Positions 9,272 through 17,405 of a stretch of 64,000 nt of DNA are shown piece by piece (position 1 is the first letter of the stretch; each line of letters opens with the position of its first letter). The translations under genes were made by a program, and so were the position numbers. Source of the stretch: Streptomyces barringtoniae (GTDB taxonomy: Bacteria; Actinomycetota; Actinomycetes; Streptomycetales; Streptomycetaceae); contig NZ_JAJHNP010000007.1 in NCBI RefSeq assembly GCF_020819595.1, positions 62,001 through 126,000 of the forward strand, in the 5' to 3' direction. The notes below the pieces were generated by a model. The model saw only the letters and a list, made by a program, of their open reading frames with translations, ran no database searches and was not told where the DNA came from.

Positions 9272-9777
9272 CCACCATCACCCTCGTCCAGGGCGACATC
9301 ACCCGGCAGAGCGCCGACGCGATCGTCAACGCGGCCAACTCCTCCCTCCTCGGCGGCGGCGGAGTCGACGGCGCGATCCACCGGCGCGGCGGCCCCGCCA
9401 TCCTTCAGGAGTGCCGCGCGCTGCGTGCCTCCCGGTACGGCAAGGGCCTGCCCACCGGCCAGGCGGTCGCCACGACGGCCGGTGACCTCGACGCCCGCTG
9501 GGTCATCCACACGGTGGGCCCGGTGTACAGCCAGAGCGAGGACCGCTCCGACCTCCTCGCCTCCTGCTACCGCGAGTCCCTGAAGGCCGCCGACGAACTC
9601 GGCGCCCGCACGGTCGCGTTCCCGGCCGTCTCCACGGGCGTGTACCGGTGGCCGATGGAGGACGCGGCCCGGATCGCGGTGGAGACGGTCAGGAACACAC
9701 CGACGGCTGTCGAGGAAGTGTGCTTCGTCCTCTTCGACGAGCGGGCCTACGACGCCTTCGCTCGCCAAGTCGGCTGA
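9268..9777 (+). CDS. macrodomain protein (O-acetyl-ADP-ribose deacetylase type)
   Basis: 169 aa, a single macrodomain. ADP-ribose-binding motifs are present: [28 protein letters not shown], and [13 protein letters not shown]. The NAAN and [10 protein letters not shown] residues are those used by the MacroD/YmdB group to hydrolyse O-acetyl-ADP-ribose and remove ADP-ribose from acidic residues. The ATG at 9268 overlaps the previous stop by 4 bp. A sirtuin that would generate O-acetyl-ADP-ribose is encoded 7.6 kb away (17402-18139). Confidence 0.92.
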   Translation: MTTITLVQGDITRQSADAIVNAANSSLLGGGGVDGAIHRRGGPAILQECRALRASRYGKGLPTGQAVATTAGDLDARWVIHTVGPVYSQSEDRSDLLASCYRESLKAADELGARTVAFPAVSTGVYRWPMEDAARIAVETVRNTPTAVEEVCFVLFDERAYDAFARQVG

Positions 9778-9817
9778 TCCGCACCGGCGGTCGGCCCGGC
9801 CCGGGCCCCACCGCGGG

Positions 9818-9837
9818 GCGTCCGCCCCGGCGGACGC
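9818..9837. terminator. bidirectional terminator-like hairpin
   Basis: Inverted repeat GCGTCCGCC / GGCGGACGC with a minimal loop, midway in the 80-bp gap between the convergent macrodomain and MocR-type genes. Stem strength and position support termination from both sides. No U-tract is present. Confidence 0.55.
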
Positions 9838-9857
9838 GCGCCGCGAGGAGCCGCCCG

Positions 9858-11525
9858 TCAGGACAGTTCACGCAGTGTCCGGCCGAGCACCGCCACGCCC
9901 TCCGCGATGGCGCCCGGTGCGGTCGCCGCGTAGCCGAGGACAAGACCCGGCGGGCCGGGCAACTGGCGGTGCCAGGACAGGGGTTGGCACTTCACGCCGC
10001 GCTCCAGCGCGGCGGCGGCCACCTCGGTGTCGGGTACGTCCGCGGCATAGGTGACCGTCAGATGCAGGCCCGCCGCGGCGCCGTGCACGGTCCCGCCGGG
10101 CAGATGCTCGGCGAGGGCGGCGATCATCGCGTCCCGGCGGCTGCGGTGCCGGCGCCGCAACAGCCGTAGGTGCCGCTCCAGTCCACCGGAGTCCATCAGC
10201 CGGGCGAGGACCAGCTGCGGCAGCACCGCGTTGCCCAGGTCGTTGAAGCGCTTGGCGTCGATCAGAGCGGCCCGATGGCGGGGCGGGGCCAGCAGCCAGC
10301 CGATGCGCAGTGCGGGCGCGAGCAGCTTCGACACGCTGCCCATGTAGCACACCCGGTCGGCCAGCAGGGCCCGCAGTGCGGGGACCGGCGGACGGTCGTA
10401 GCGGTGCTCGGCGTCGTAGTCGTCCTCCAGGATCAGCCCGCCGTCGCGGGCCCAGGCCAGCAGCTCACGTCGGCGCTCGCCGCTGGTCACCACGCCGGTC
10501 GGGAACTGGTGGGCGGGCGTGAGCAGCACGGCACGGGCGCCGGTCGCGCGCAGCACGTCCACCCGCACGCCGTCTGCGTCGACCGGCACCGGCGGGGTCG
10601 TCAGGCCCCCGGCGTGCAGGTGCTGACGGGCGCCGAGCGAGCCCGGGTCCTCCACCGCGACGGTGTCGATGCCGTCCGCCCGCAGCACCGGGTGCAGCAG
10701 CGTGAGAGCCTGGGCGGTGCCCGCGACGATCAGCACCTCGTCCGGATCCGCCCGCACGCCCCGCATCCGCGCCAGCCACCCGGCGACGGCCCCCCGCAGC
10801 GCCGGGGCGCCGCGGGGGTCGCCGTAGCCGAGGTGCTCGGCGGACAGCTCCGCGAGTACGGCGCGCTCGGCGCGCAGCCAGGCGGTACGCGGGAAGGTGG
10901 TGAGGTCCGGCTTTCCGGGGGTGAAGTCGACGGCGGCCGGGGCGTTGCGCAGCGCGTCGAAGACATCGGCACCGGGGGCGTGGCAGAACGGCGTTGCGGG
11001 AGGCCCACCGGAGGGCGGCGTGCCGGGGGTGCGCCGGGACCGTGTGCCCGGCGTGTCCGGCGACCAGGTCCCCGGCGGGGGCGTGCCGGGCGCCGCAGAG
11101 GTACCGGGGAGCGGCCTGCGGAGTGGGACCCGCGCCCCTCCGCTCGGCGCCTCACTCCGCTCCCGGCTCCGGTGCCCGGACCAGGTGCCCGCCGGACGGA
11201 ACGGTGCCGCGACCACCACCGTGCCCCCACGTCTGCGGCCCTCCACGTGGCCGTCCTCGGCGAGCCGGCGGTACGCCTCCGTGATCACCCCGCGTGACAC
11301 GCGCAGCTCGGCGGCCAGCACCCGGGTGGGCGGGAGCCTGCTGCCGACGGCCAGGCGGCCGTCCGCTATCGCCTCCCGCAGCCGGCCGGCCAGCCACTCC
11401 GCCTTCCCGCCGACGGGCAGCTCACCGGCCGCCAGCTGCAGGAAGTCCGAGCCCCGGCCCGGGAGCTCGACCGCCACGGCATCCGTGCCTCGCTCCTCGT
11501 CCACCCTGCCGATGCTGTCATGCAC
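9858..11525 (-). CDS. MocR/PdxR-type GntR regulator with aminotransferase domain
   Basis: 555 aa. An N-terminal GntR winged helix (about 35-110: SRLPPTRVLAAELRVSRGVI) is fused to a fold-type I aminotransferase-like domain with LILEDDYDAEHRYDR and the PLP-lysine motif YMGSVSKLLAPALRIGW. Such proteins sense PLP or amino compounds and commonly control vitamin B6 or GABA genes. The linker (about 112-185) is unusually long and Pro/Gly/Thr-rich with repeated PGT units. The start is a GTG at 11525, 6 bp after the B3/4 gene stop; a second GTG at 11504 is possible. No pdx genes are adjacent, so the target is unknown. Confidence 0.87.
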   Translation of the reverse strand: MHDSIGRVDEERGTDAVAVELPGRGSDFLQLAAGELPVGGKAEWLAGRLREAIADGRLAVGSRLPPTRVLAAELRVSRGVITEAYRRLAEDGHVEGRRRGGTVVVAAPFRPAGTWSGHRSRERSEAPSGGARVPLRRPLPGTSAAPGTPPPGTWSPDTPGTRSRRTPGTPPSGGPPATPFCHAPGADVFDALRNAPAAVDFTPGKPDLTTFPRTAWLRAERAVLAELSAEHLGYGDPRGAPALRGAVAGWLARMRGVRADPDEVLIVAGTAQALTLLHPVLRADGIDTVAVEDPGSLGARQHLHAGGLTTPPVPVDADGVRVDVLRATGARAVLLTPAHQFPTGVVTSGERRRELLAWARDGGLILEDDYDAEHRYDRPPVPALRALLADRVCYMGSVSKLLAPALRIGWLLAPPRHRAALIDAKRFNDLGNAVLPQLVLARLMDSGGLERHLRLLRRRHRSRRDAMIAALAEHLPGGTVHGAAAGLHLTVTYAADVPDTEVAAAALERGVKCQPLSWHRQLPGPPGLVLGYAATAPGAIAEGVAVLGRTLRELS

Positions 11526-11531
11526 CCGCGC

Positions 11532-12242
11532 TCAGCCGCCGAACGTGAAGTCCGGCGCCGGCCGGGTGAGCACGGCGGACTCCGTGACGGCTCCGACGGC
11601 TCCCCAGTGCGCCGCCACCTCCTCCTCGACCGTCTTCAGCAGCTCGGGCACGATCTCCGCGCCGCCGTCGTGCATGGCCTCCGCCACCACCAGCACCCGG
11701 CGGGTCTGCTCGCCCACCGACGAGTGGCCGCTCTGCCGGTGGGTCCAGCGCCGGGCGTGCGCGCGCCCCGCGGAGTCGACGAAGGTCACCTCGCCGGGCG
11801 CGGGACGCTCCACGCCCCCGCCGAACGCCGTGTACGTCTCGTCGCCCCCGGCCGGCCGCACCTCCAGCAGCGGACCGGCGATCCGGTCCACGTCCAGGAC
11901 CGCCACCGGGATCGCGTACGCCACCGACAGCGCGTTGCACAGGTCGACCAGCGGATGGATGCGCGGCAGAGCCCCCTCCTTCCGCAGTCGGCGCAGCAGC
12001 GACTCCGAGGCGCACCGGTACTGCGTCGGCTTCACCCCCAGCCGGCTGAACGCCCGCCGCCAGGCCAGTACTTCGGGGAACTCACCCTCGGTGGTGCCGG
12101 CCAGCCGGGAGCGGGCACGGGCGGTGTACTCGGCGGCGCGCGGCCCGGTGTCCACGCCGGGGCCGACGCCGGTGGCGTACAGCGCGCCGGAGGCCAGTTC
12201 GGGGAACCTGGCCCAGATGGTGTCCGCGTGCCGGAATCGCAT
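11532..12242 (-). CDS. B3/4 domain protein (phenylalanyl-tRNA synthetase beta-like)
   Basis: 236 aa. Key segments are GVKPTQYRCASESLLRRL, PLVDLCNALSVAYAIPVAV and ETYTAFGGGVERPAPGEVTF. They match the B3/4 domain that in PheT edits mischarged tRNA and also occurs as stand-alone proteins of unclear, possibly trans-editing, function. The ATG at 12242 has GAGGAGG about 9 nt upstream. It is cotranscribed with the MocR-type regulator 6 bp downstream. The first-gene position suggests that the regulator may control the pair, which is an inference. Confidence 0.85.
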   Translation of the reverse strand: MRFRHADTIWARFPELASGALYATGVGPGVDTGPRAAEYTARARSRLAGTTEGEFPEVLAWRRAFSRLGVKPTQYRCASESLLRRLRKEGALPRIHPLVDLCNALSVAYAIPVAVLDVDRIAGPLLEVRPAGGDETYTAFGGGVERPAPGEVTFVDSAGRAHARRWTHRQSGHSSVGEQTRRVLVVAEAMHDGGAEIVPELLKTVEEEVAAHWGAVGAVTESAVLTRPAPDFTFGG

Positions 12243-12587
12243 GGTCAGGGACCTCCTCGGGTTCGGGAGCACCACTCTGCCGCTGTCATGGTCCGCCTGC
12301 CAGGGCCAAAGCCGTCCCGTGTCACCGGTCCATAACCGCTGCGCGGGCACCGGTACCGGCCCGCGAGCGGTGGACGACGTACCCGAGCGGGACGGCGAAG
12401 GTGTGCACCGGCACGACGTCCGGATCGAGACGCTTGGCCCCGACCCCGTCGATCCCGACGCGAGCAGGGGAGGGCCGCCGTCCGTACGCACCCCAGGCCC
12501 GTGCCCGGGCCGACCCCGGGCCGAGGCCCCCGTGGCCCGCGTGACATCATCGGCCGGGGTCCTGGACGCCGTCGTACGAGGAGCACG
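12243..12587. other. divergent intergenic region with a coding-like remnant
   Basis: Separates the minus-strand B3/4 gene from the plus-strand metF-like gene and should hold both promoters, though none was clear. A minus-strand frame of about 170 nt ending at a TGA at 12322-12324 has Streptomyces-like GC3 and would encode a tail such as DPDVVPVHTFAVPLGYVV. It has no start codon, because a stop lies upstream in frame. It looks like the end of a decayed gene. Confidence 0.4.
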
Positions 12588-13472
12588 ATGAACCCCGCTC
12601 TCACCGCCACCCCGGCGGTCGGTACCGCGCTGCTGGACGATTTCTCGCTGGAGATGACCGGCAAGGACGTCGCCCGCCTGGAGGAGGCGCACGGCAGCAT
12701 CCCGCGGGGCACCCGGATCAACATCACCTTCCTCGCCGGGGAGGACCTCGGCATGCGGCTGGATGCCGCCCGCGCGGTCAAGCGCCTCGGCTTCGTCCCC
12801 GTACCCCACATCTCCGCGCGCCGGCTGCCCTCCCGCGCCGCCCTGGAGGAGTTCCTGTCCGGGCTGGCCGAGGACGGCACCGCCGAGAACGTCTTCGTCG
12901 TCGGCGGAGACCCCGCCCGCCCCGAGGGCCCCTACCCGGACGCCCTCGCCGTCCTGCGCACCGGCCTGCTCCAGCGCCACGGCGTCCGGCACGTCGGCAT
13001 CAGCGGCTACCCGGAGGGCCACCCCGCGATAGCCGAGGGCACCCTGTGGTCCGCGCTCACCGACAAGGCGGACGCCCTCGGCGTGCACCGGTTCGGCGGC
13101 GATGTCATCACCCAGTTCGGCTTCGACGTCGACCCCGTCCTGCGCTGGCTGGAGGCCGCCCGCGCCCGGGGCGTGCACCTGCCCGTCCGCATCGGCGTGC
13201 CCGGACCGGCGGGCGTACGCCGGCTGCTCGGCTACGCCACCCGGTTCGGCGTCGCCACCAGCGCCTCCGTCGCCCGCAAGTACGGCTTCTCGCTGACCAA
13301 CCTCATGGGCACGACCGGCCCCGACCGCTTCCTGCACGCGCTCGCCCACCGCTACGACCCCGAGCGGCACGGCACGGTGAAGGTGCACTTCTACACGTTC
13401 GGCGGGCTGCGCCACAGCGCCGAGTGGATCGACGCGTTCCGGCAGACCGCCTTCACCACGCCCGCCCGGTGA
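12588..13472 (+). CDS. metF: methylenetetrahydrofolate reductase family protein
   Basis: 294 aa. A TIM-barrel flavoenzyme of the MetF family, which reduces methylene-THF to methyl-THF. Supporting segments are the early INITFLAGED (metF-type strand 1), VVGGDPARPEGPYPDALAVL, the flavin-side GISGYPEGHP, and DVITQFGFDVDPVLRW with the conserved TQ..FD. The ATG at 12588 follows GAGGAG by 4-5 nt. It is isolated from methionine genes. A demethylation-linked paralogue of the main metF is possible, so the symbol is provisional. Confidence 0.8.
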   Translation: MNPALTATPAVGTALLDDFSLEMTGKDVARLEEAHGSIPRGTRINITFLAGEDLGMRLDAARAVKRLGFVPVPHISARRLPSRAALEEFLSGLAEDGTAENVFVVGGDPARPEGPYPDALAVLRTGLLQRHGVRHVGISGYPEGHPAIAEGTLWSALTDKADALGVHRFGGDVITQFGFDVDPVLRWLEAARARGVHLPVRIGVPGPAGVRRLLGYATRFGVATSASVARKYGFSLTNLMGTTGPDRFLHALAHRYDPERHGTVKVHFYTFGGLRHSAEWIDAFRQTAFTTPAR

Positions 13473-13784
13473 GACAGCGGCGGTCAGGTCCCCGCCGTCG
13501 GCGGACCCAGCCGGCGGGGAAGCCGGAGCGCACCGGCAGGCCGGCGTACGGCTCCTCGTGCCCGTCGCACCGGTACACCGCGCGAGGGTGACGCGGGCCG
13601 CGCGCCCGACTGCGCCGGCAGCCGTCGCCGTGGGCGTGGCGAGCCGGGGAGCAGCAGGGCGGACGGGAGGGGCGACGGTACGAGGGGCCCCCGCCCGCCC
13701 CGGAACGGCACTCCACCAGGCCCGCCGACGCTGGTGTCGGATTTCCGCCAGCGTTCGCCGTCCCGGGTGGCGGATGCTGGAGGC
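13473..13784. other. intergenic region without a supported gene
   Basis: About 310 bp between the metF-like gene and the ada-alkA gene. Short minus-strand frames show patches of coding-like sequence (for example CDGHEEPYAGLPVRSGF) but no start with a ribosome site and no family match. I see no clear promoter for ada-alkA beyond the purine-rich GGATGCTGGAGGC immediately before its ATG. Confidence 0.35.
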
Positions 13785-15296
13785 ATGCAGACAGCGACGC
13801 ACCTCGACCGGGAGCACTGCGTACGCGCCGTGCAGTCCAAGGACGCGCGGTTCGACGGGTGGTTCTTCACGGCCGTCCTGACCACCCGGATCTACTGCCG
13901 GCCCAGCTGTCCCGTCGTCCCGCCCAAGCCGGAGAACATGACGTTCTACCCGAGCGCGGCCGCCTGCCAGCAGGCCGGGTTCCGGGCGTGCAAGCGCTGC
14001 CGCCCGGACACCAGCCCCGGCTCCCCGGAGTGGAACCAGCGCGCCGACCTGGTGGCCCGCGCCATGCGGCTCATCGCCGACGGTGTCGTGGACCGCGAGG
14101 GTGTGCCCGGACTCGCCGGCCGGCTCGGTTACAGCACCCGCCAGGTGGAGCGGCAACTGCTCGCCGAACTGGGCGCGGGTCCCCTCGCGCTCGCCCGCGC
14201 CCAGCGCGCCCAGACCGCGCGGCTGCTCATCGAGACCACCCCGCTGCCCATGGCGGAGATCGCCTTCGCGGCCGGTTTCTCCTCCATCCGCACCTTCAAC
14301 GACACCGTCCGCGAGGTCTTCGCCCTGACCCCGAGCGAGCTGCGCGCCCGCGCGCCGCGGTCCGGGGCCGGCACGCCGGGCGTGCTGAGCCTGCGGCTGC
14401 CGTTCCGCGCCCCGCTCAACCCGTCCAACCTCTTCGGCCACCTCGCCGCCACCGCCGTACCCGGCGTCGAGGAGTGGCTCCCCCACTGCCCGAACGGCGT
14501 GGGAGGTACCCCCACCGGCGCGTACCGGCGCACCCTGCGCCTGCCGTACGGCCACGGGATCGTCTCGCTCACGCCGTGCCCCGACCACATCGCCTGCCGC
14601 CTCACCCTCAGCGATCTGCGCGACCTGCCCGTGGCGATCAGCCGCTGCCGCCGCATGCTCGACCTGGACGCCGACCCCGTCGCCGTCGACGACCGGCTGC
14701 GCACCGACCCGCTGCTCGCGCCCCTGGTCGACAAGGCGCCCGGCCGCAGGGTGCCGCGCACCGTCGACGAGGCCGAGTTCGCCGTCCGCGCCGTACTCGG
14801 ACAGCAGGTCTCCACGGCCGCCGCCCGCACCCACGCGGCCCGCCTGGTCACCGCGCACGGCAAGCCCCTGGACGACCCCGAGGGCGGCCTGACGCACCTC
14901 TTCCCGTCACCCGAGGCACTGGCCGCCGTGGACCCCGAGACCCTGGCGATGCCCCGCACCCGGCGCACCACCTTCACCACCCTCGTCCGCGAACTCGCCG
15001 ACGGAAGGCTGCACTTGGGGGCCGAGGCGGATTGGGCGGAGACCCGCGCACGCCTGCTCGGCCTTCCCGGCTTCGGGCCCTGGACGGTCGACGTCATCGC
15101 CATGCGGGCCCTCGGCGACCCCGACGCCTTCCTCCCCACCGACCTCGGCATCCGGCGCGCCGCCCAGGAGCTGGGCCTGCCGGGTACCCCGGCCGCGCTC
15201 ACCGCACGGGCCGAGGCCTGGCGCCCCTGGCGGGCGTACGCGGTGCAGTACCTGTGGGCGACCGACAGCCACCCCATCAACTTCCTTCCCGCGTGA
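13785..15296 (+). CDS. alkA: Ada-AlkA fusion: methylphosphotriester regulator and 3-methyladenine DNA glycosylase
   Basis: 503 aa. Residues 1-80 form the Ada zinc domain with C38, C42, C69 and C72 (IYCRPSCP, ACKRC). Residues 85-190 are an AraC-type helix-turn-helix region. From 200 on comes the AlkA glycosylase, with the helix-hairpin-helix at about 425-445 (LGLPGFGPWTVDVIAMRAL) and catalytic Asp453 in PTDLGI. The expected roles are sensing methylated DNA and excising alkylated bases. Residues about 232-245 (LPHCPNGVGGTPTG) interrupt a region that is shorter in relatives; they derive from a 37-nt inserted repeat. The ATG at 13785 lies only 1 nt after GGAGG; an upstream ATG at 13734 is in frame. 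Confidence 0.9.
   Translation: MQTATHLDREHCVRAVQSKDARFDGWFFTAVLTTRIYCRPSCPVVPPKPENMTFYPSAAACQQAGFRACKRCRPDTSPGSPEWNQRADLVARAMRLIADGVVDREGVPGLAGRLGYSTRQVERQLLAELGAGPLALARAQRAQTARLLIETTPLPMAEIAFAAGFSSIRTFNDTVREVFALTPSELRARAPRSGAGTPGVLSLRLPFRAPLNPSNLFGHLAATAVPGVEEWLPHCPNGVGGTPTGAYRRTLRLPYGHGIVSLTPCPDHIACRLTLSDLRDLPVAISRCRRMLDLDADPVAVDDRLRTDPLLAPLVDKAPGRRVPRTVDEAEFAVRAVLGQQVSTAAARTHAARLVTAHGKPLDDPEGGLTHLFPSPEALAAVDPETLAMPRTRRTTFTTLVRELADGRLHLGAEADWAETRARLLGLPGFGPWTVDVIAMRALGDPDAFLPTDLGIRRAAQELGLPGTPAALTARAEAWRPWRAYAVQYLWATDSHPINFLPA
14478..14514 (+). repeat. short inserted repeat inside ada-alkA (copy 2 of 3)
   Basis: 37-nt block beginning CTCCCCCACT and ending ACCCCCA, with internal GTGGGAG complementary to part of the left end. 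It encodes extra residues in the AlkA part and keeps the frame open. Its ends match those of the block at 54283-54322 read on the minus strand. Confidence 0.6.
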
Positions 15297-15307
15297 GGAT
15301 CTTCTCG

Positions 15308-15790
15308 ATGAAGCAGCACACCGTCATCGACAGCCCCTACGGTCCCCTCACCCTCGTCGCCGACGACGGCGTCCTGTGCGGCCTCTACATGACCGACCAG
15401 CGCCACCGCCCGCCGGAGGAAGCCTTCGGCAGCCCGGACGACACGCCCTTCGCCGAGGCCGAGGACCAGCTCGCGGCCTACTTCGCGGGCGAGTTGACCG
15501 AGTTCACCCTCGAACTCCGCCTGAACGGAACCCCGTTCCAGCGCAGCGTCTGGAACCAGCTGACCCGCATCCCGTACGGCGAGACCCGCTCCTACGGCGA
15601 ACTCGCCGACGCCCTCGGCAACCCCAAGGCGTCCCGTGCGGTGGGGCTTGCCAACGGCAGGAACCCGATCGGCATCATCGTGCCCTGCCACCGGGTCATC
15701 GGCGCGGGCGGCGGCCTCACCGGATACGGCGGCGGCCTCGACCGCAAGCGCCGGCTGCTGGACTTCGAGCGCGGTACCGCCCTGTTCTGA
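15308..15790 (+). CDS. ogt: methylated-DNA--protein-cysteine methyltransferase
   Basis: 160 aa. The enzyme transfers alkyl groups from O6-alkylguanine to its own cysteine. The acceptor motif IIVPCHRVIG and the DNA-binding arginine region (TPFQRSVWNQL, PYGETRSYGELA) are intact. The N-terminal 60 residues match the Ogt-type ribonuclease-like domain. The ATG lies 11 bp after the ada-alkA stop, with TGAGGA about 8 nt upstream, so the two alkylation-repair genes form one operon. Ada probably induces it on methylation damage (family knowledge). Confidence 0.93.
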   Translation: MKQHTVIDSPYGPLTLVADDGVLCGLYMTDQRHRPPEEAFGSPDDTPFAEAEDQLAAYFAGELTEFTLELRLNGTPFQRSVWNQLTRIPYGETRSYGELADALGNPKASRAVGLANGRNPIGIIVPCHRVIGAGGGLTGYGGGLDRKRRLLDFERGTALF

Positions 15791-15939
15791 GCTTCCGTTG
15801 TCCTTGTGCAGCCGTTGCACCGGGCGTCCGTCTGTCTCAAACCCGCCACAAACGCGGTGCGACCCGACCCGCTGACACCTCCAGTCGATCTCCATGCGTA
15901 GGGTCTTGGGAATCCGTTTACTCTTCCCAGGAGGTTCTC

Positions 15940-16911
15940 ATGGAGTTCAGCTCTGCATCCCCTACCCGTCGAGGACTTCTGCGTACCGGCGCGGGCGCCT
16001 CACTCGCCGCGCTCGGTCTCGGACTCGGCGCCCAGAGCGCGTCCGCCGCGGTGAGCGCGACCAAGCGTTTCGACCTGGCCAAGCCCTCCTACGACCTGTT
16101 CCGCGACAAGGTGCTGCACAGCAAGCGCGTTCAGCAGAGCTTCGCCTTCGACTCGGACAACAAGCGCCTCTTCGTGGCCGCCAAGCGGTCCGGCAGCCCT
16201 GAGTCGGCCGGCGACCTGTGCATCAGCCAGCTCGACTTCCACGGCAATTACAAGTCGTACATGCACCTCAACGGCTTCGGCCACGGCGTCTCCTTCGGCG
16301 TTCGCGCGATCGGCGGCGCCAGCTGGCTGTGGATCGAGTGCGAGGCCAACAAGAACGGTTTCGGCACCAAGCTCGCCTTGATCAAGTACCGGCCGGGCAC
16401 CACCCTCGACGCGTCCTCCACCAGCTTCGGCAGGTTCCAGCCGATCTCCGGCGCCTCGGAGTACACCTGCTCCATCGACCCGGTGTACCAGCGCATGATC
16501 GTCCGCTACCACAAGGACGGCGCCAAGCACATCGCCATCTACAAGCTCTCCGACACCGACAGGGGCGACTTCAGCCGGCCGCTCGTCAAGTTCACCCCGC
16601 CGGCGATCTCCGGCACCCCGCAGGGCTACACGCTCTACGGCTCGTACATGTACTTCCAGACGGGCGACCACTACTCGTCCACCAACAAGGCCCCCGGCAA
16701 CACCAAACTCACCAGCATCAATGTGAACACCGGCAGGATCGCTCAGGGCCCGGTCCTCACCAAGGCCGGCTCCACCCTGCACTGGCGTGAGCCCGAGGGC
16801 CTCGCCGTCTACCGCACCGACGCGGGCGAGGCCCGCCTCTTCATCGGCTTCGCCACCGGCGACGAGGGCGACCGCCGCTCCAGCATCTTCTACAAGAAGA
16901 ACCTGGTCTGA
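15940..16911 (+). CDS. Tat-exported protein, P29/teichoic-acid-biosynthesis-C-like
   Basis: 323 aa. The N-terminus has a twin-arginine signal (PTRRGLLRTGAGASLAALGLG) ending near SASA, so the mature protein starts about residue 37. The rest is rich in beta-type repeats with aromatic and glycine turns (QQSFAFDSDNKRLFVAAK, GGASWLWIECE, LHWREPEGLAVY), consistent with a propeller-like fold. Similar Streptomyces proteins are annotated as teichoic acid biosynthesis protein C or phage-baseplate-like; neither role is demonstrated. GGAGG lies 5 nt before the ATG. It stands alone after ogt with a 149-bp gap. Confidence 0.75.
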   Translation: MEFSSASPTRRGLLRTGAGASLAALGLGLGAQSASAAVSATKRFDLAKPSYDLFRDKVLHSKRVQQSFAFDSDNKRLFVAAKRSGSPESAGDLCISQLDFHGNYKSYMHLNGFGHGVSFGVRAIGGASWLWIECEANKNGFGTKLALIKYRPGTTLDASSTSFGRFQPISGASEYTCSIDPVYQRMIVRYHKDGAKHIAIYKLSDTDRGDFSRPLVKFTPPAISGTPQGYTLYGSYMYFQTGDHYSSTNKAPGNTKLTSINVNTGRIAQGPVLTKAGSTLHWREPEGLAVYRTDAGEARLFIGFATGDEGDRRSSIFYKKNLV

Positions 16912-16919
16912 ACGGTGCA

Positions 16920-17405
16920 ATGGAAAGCAGGTTGCAACGGAAACTCCGGGAGTACCGGGAGAGGGCCGCGCTGGAGATCATCGAGGCCAAGCTGGGCGAC
17001 GTGCGCACCGGCGGCAGCCTTCAGCCGGGTACGGAGCCTGAGTGGGTGACGGGGGCGATCGGGCGATCCCGGAGCATCCACACCGCCCCGGCCGACCGGC
17101 TGCCCGACGCCGTTCCGCCGGAGCAACTCGACGCGTGGCTGGACGGGTTGCCGGCCGGGAACGCCATCAGGGGCCGGCTCTACGTGAGGAGCCATCTCGG
17201 GATCCTGCCCTGGCTGGAGTGCGAGGTCCCCGAGCACGACTGGACGGCGCGACTGCGGGACGCGATCGAGGAGCCGTGGATGTTCCTGTCGGGGACACTG
17301 GACTCCCTCGTCATCGTGTCCGAGGCCGAGTACTGCTACGAGGCCCATGTGAGCCGCGATGACGGCCCCCGGGGCGTCCGAGGTCCGGCCGGGGGCGGGT
17401 CCTAA
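16920..17405 (+). CDS. hypothetical protein
   Basis: 161 aa. No family is recognised. The N-terminal 30 residues are strongly charged and helical (RLQRKLREYRERAALEIIEAKLG), and the middle has DAWLDGLPAGNAIRGRLYVR and EHDWTARLRDAIEEPW. Codon use fits the host. It starts 8 bp after the Tat-exported gene, without a good ribosome site, and may be translated by readthrough of ribosomes from it. Its end overlaps the convergent sirtuin gene by 4 bp. Probably a real small cytoplasmic protein of unknown role. Confidence 0.6.
   Translation: MESRLQRKLREYRERAALEIIEAKLGDVRTGGSLQPGTEPEWVTGAIGRSRSIHTAPADRLPDAVPPEQLDAWLDGLPAGNAIRGRLYVRSHLGILPWLECEVPEHDWTARLRDAIEEPWMFLSGTLDSLVIVSEAEYCYEAHVSRDDGPRGVRGPAGGGS

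Noticed and set aside
13473..13784. Minus-strand small protein opposite the ada-alkA leader
   Set aside because: Frame is Arg/Pro-rich with only a short coding-like patch and no supported start.
11532..14897. Continuous 1121-codon minus frame covering the B3/4 gene and beyond
   Set aside because: Only the last 236 codons (from the ATG at 12242) match a family. The remainder is antisense to metF-like and ada-alkA genes.
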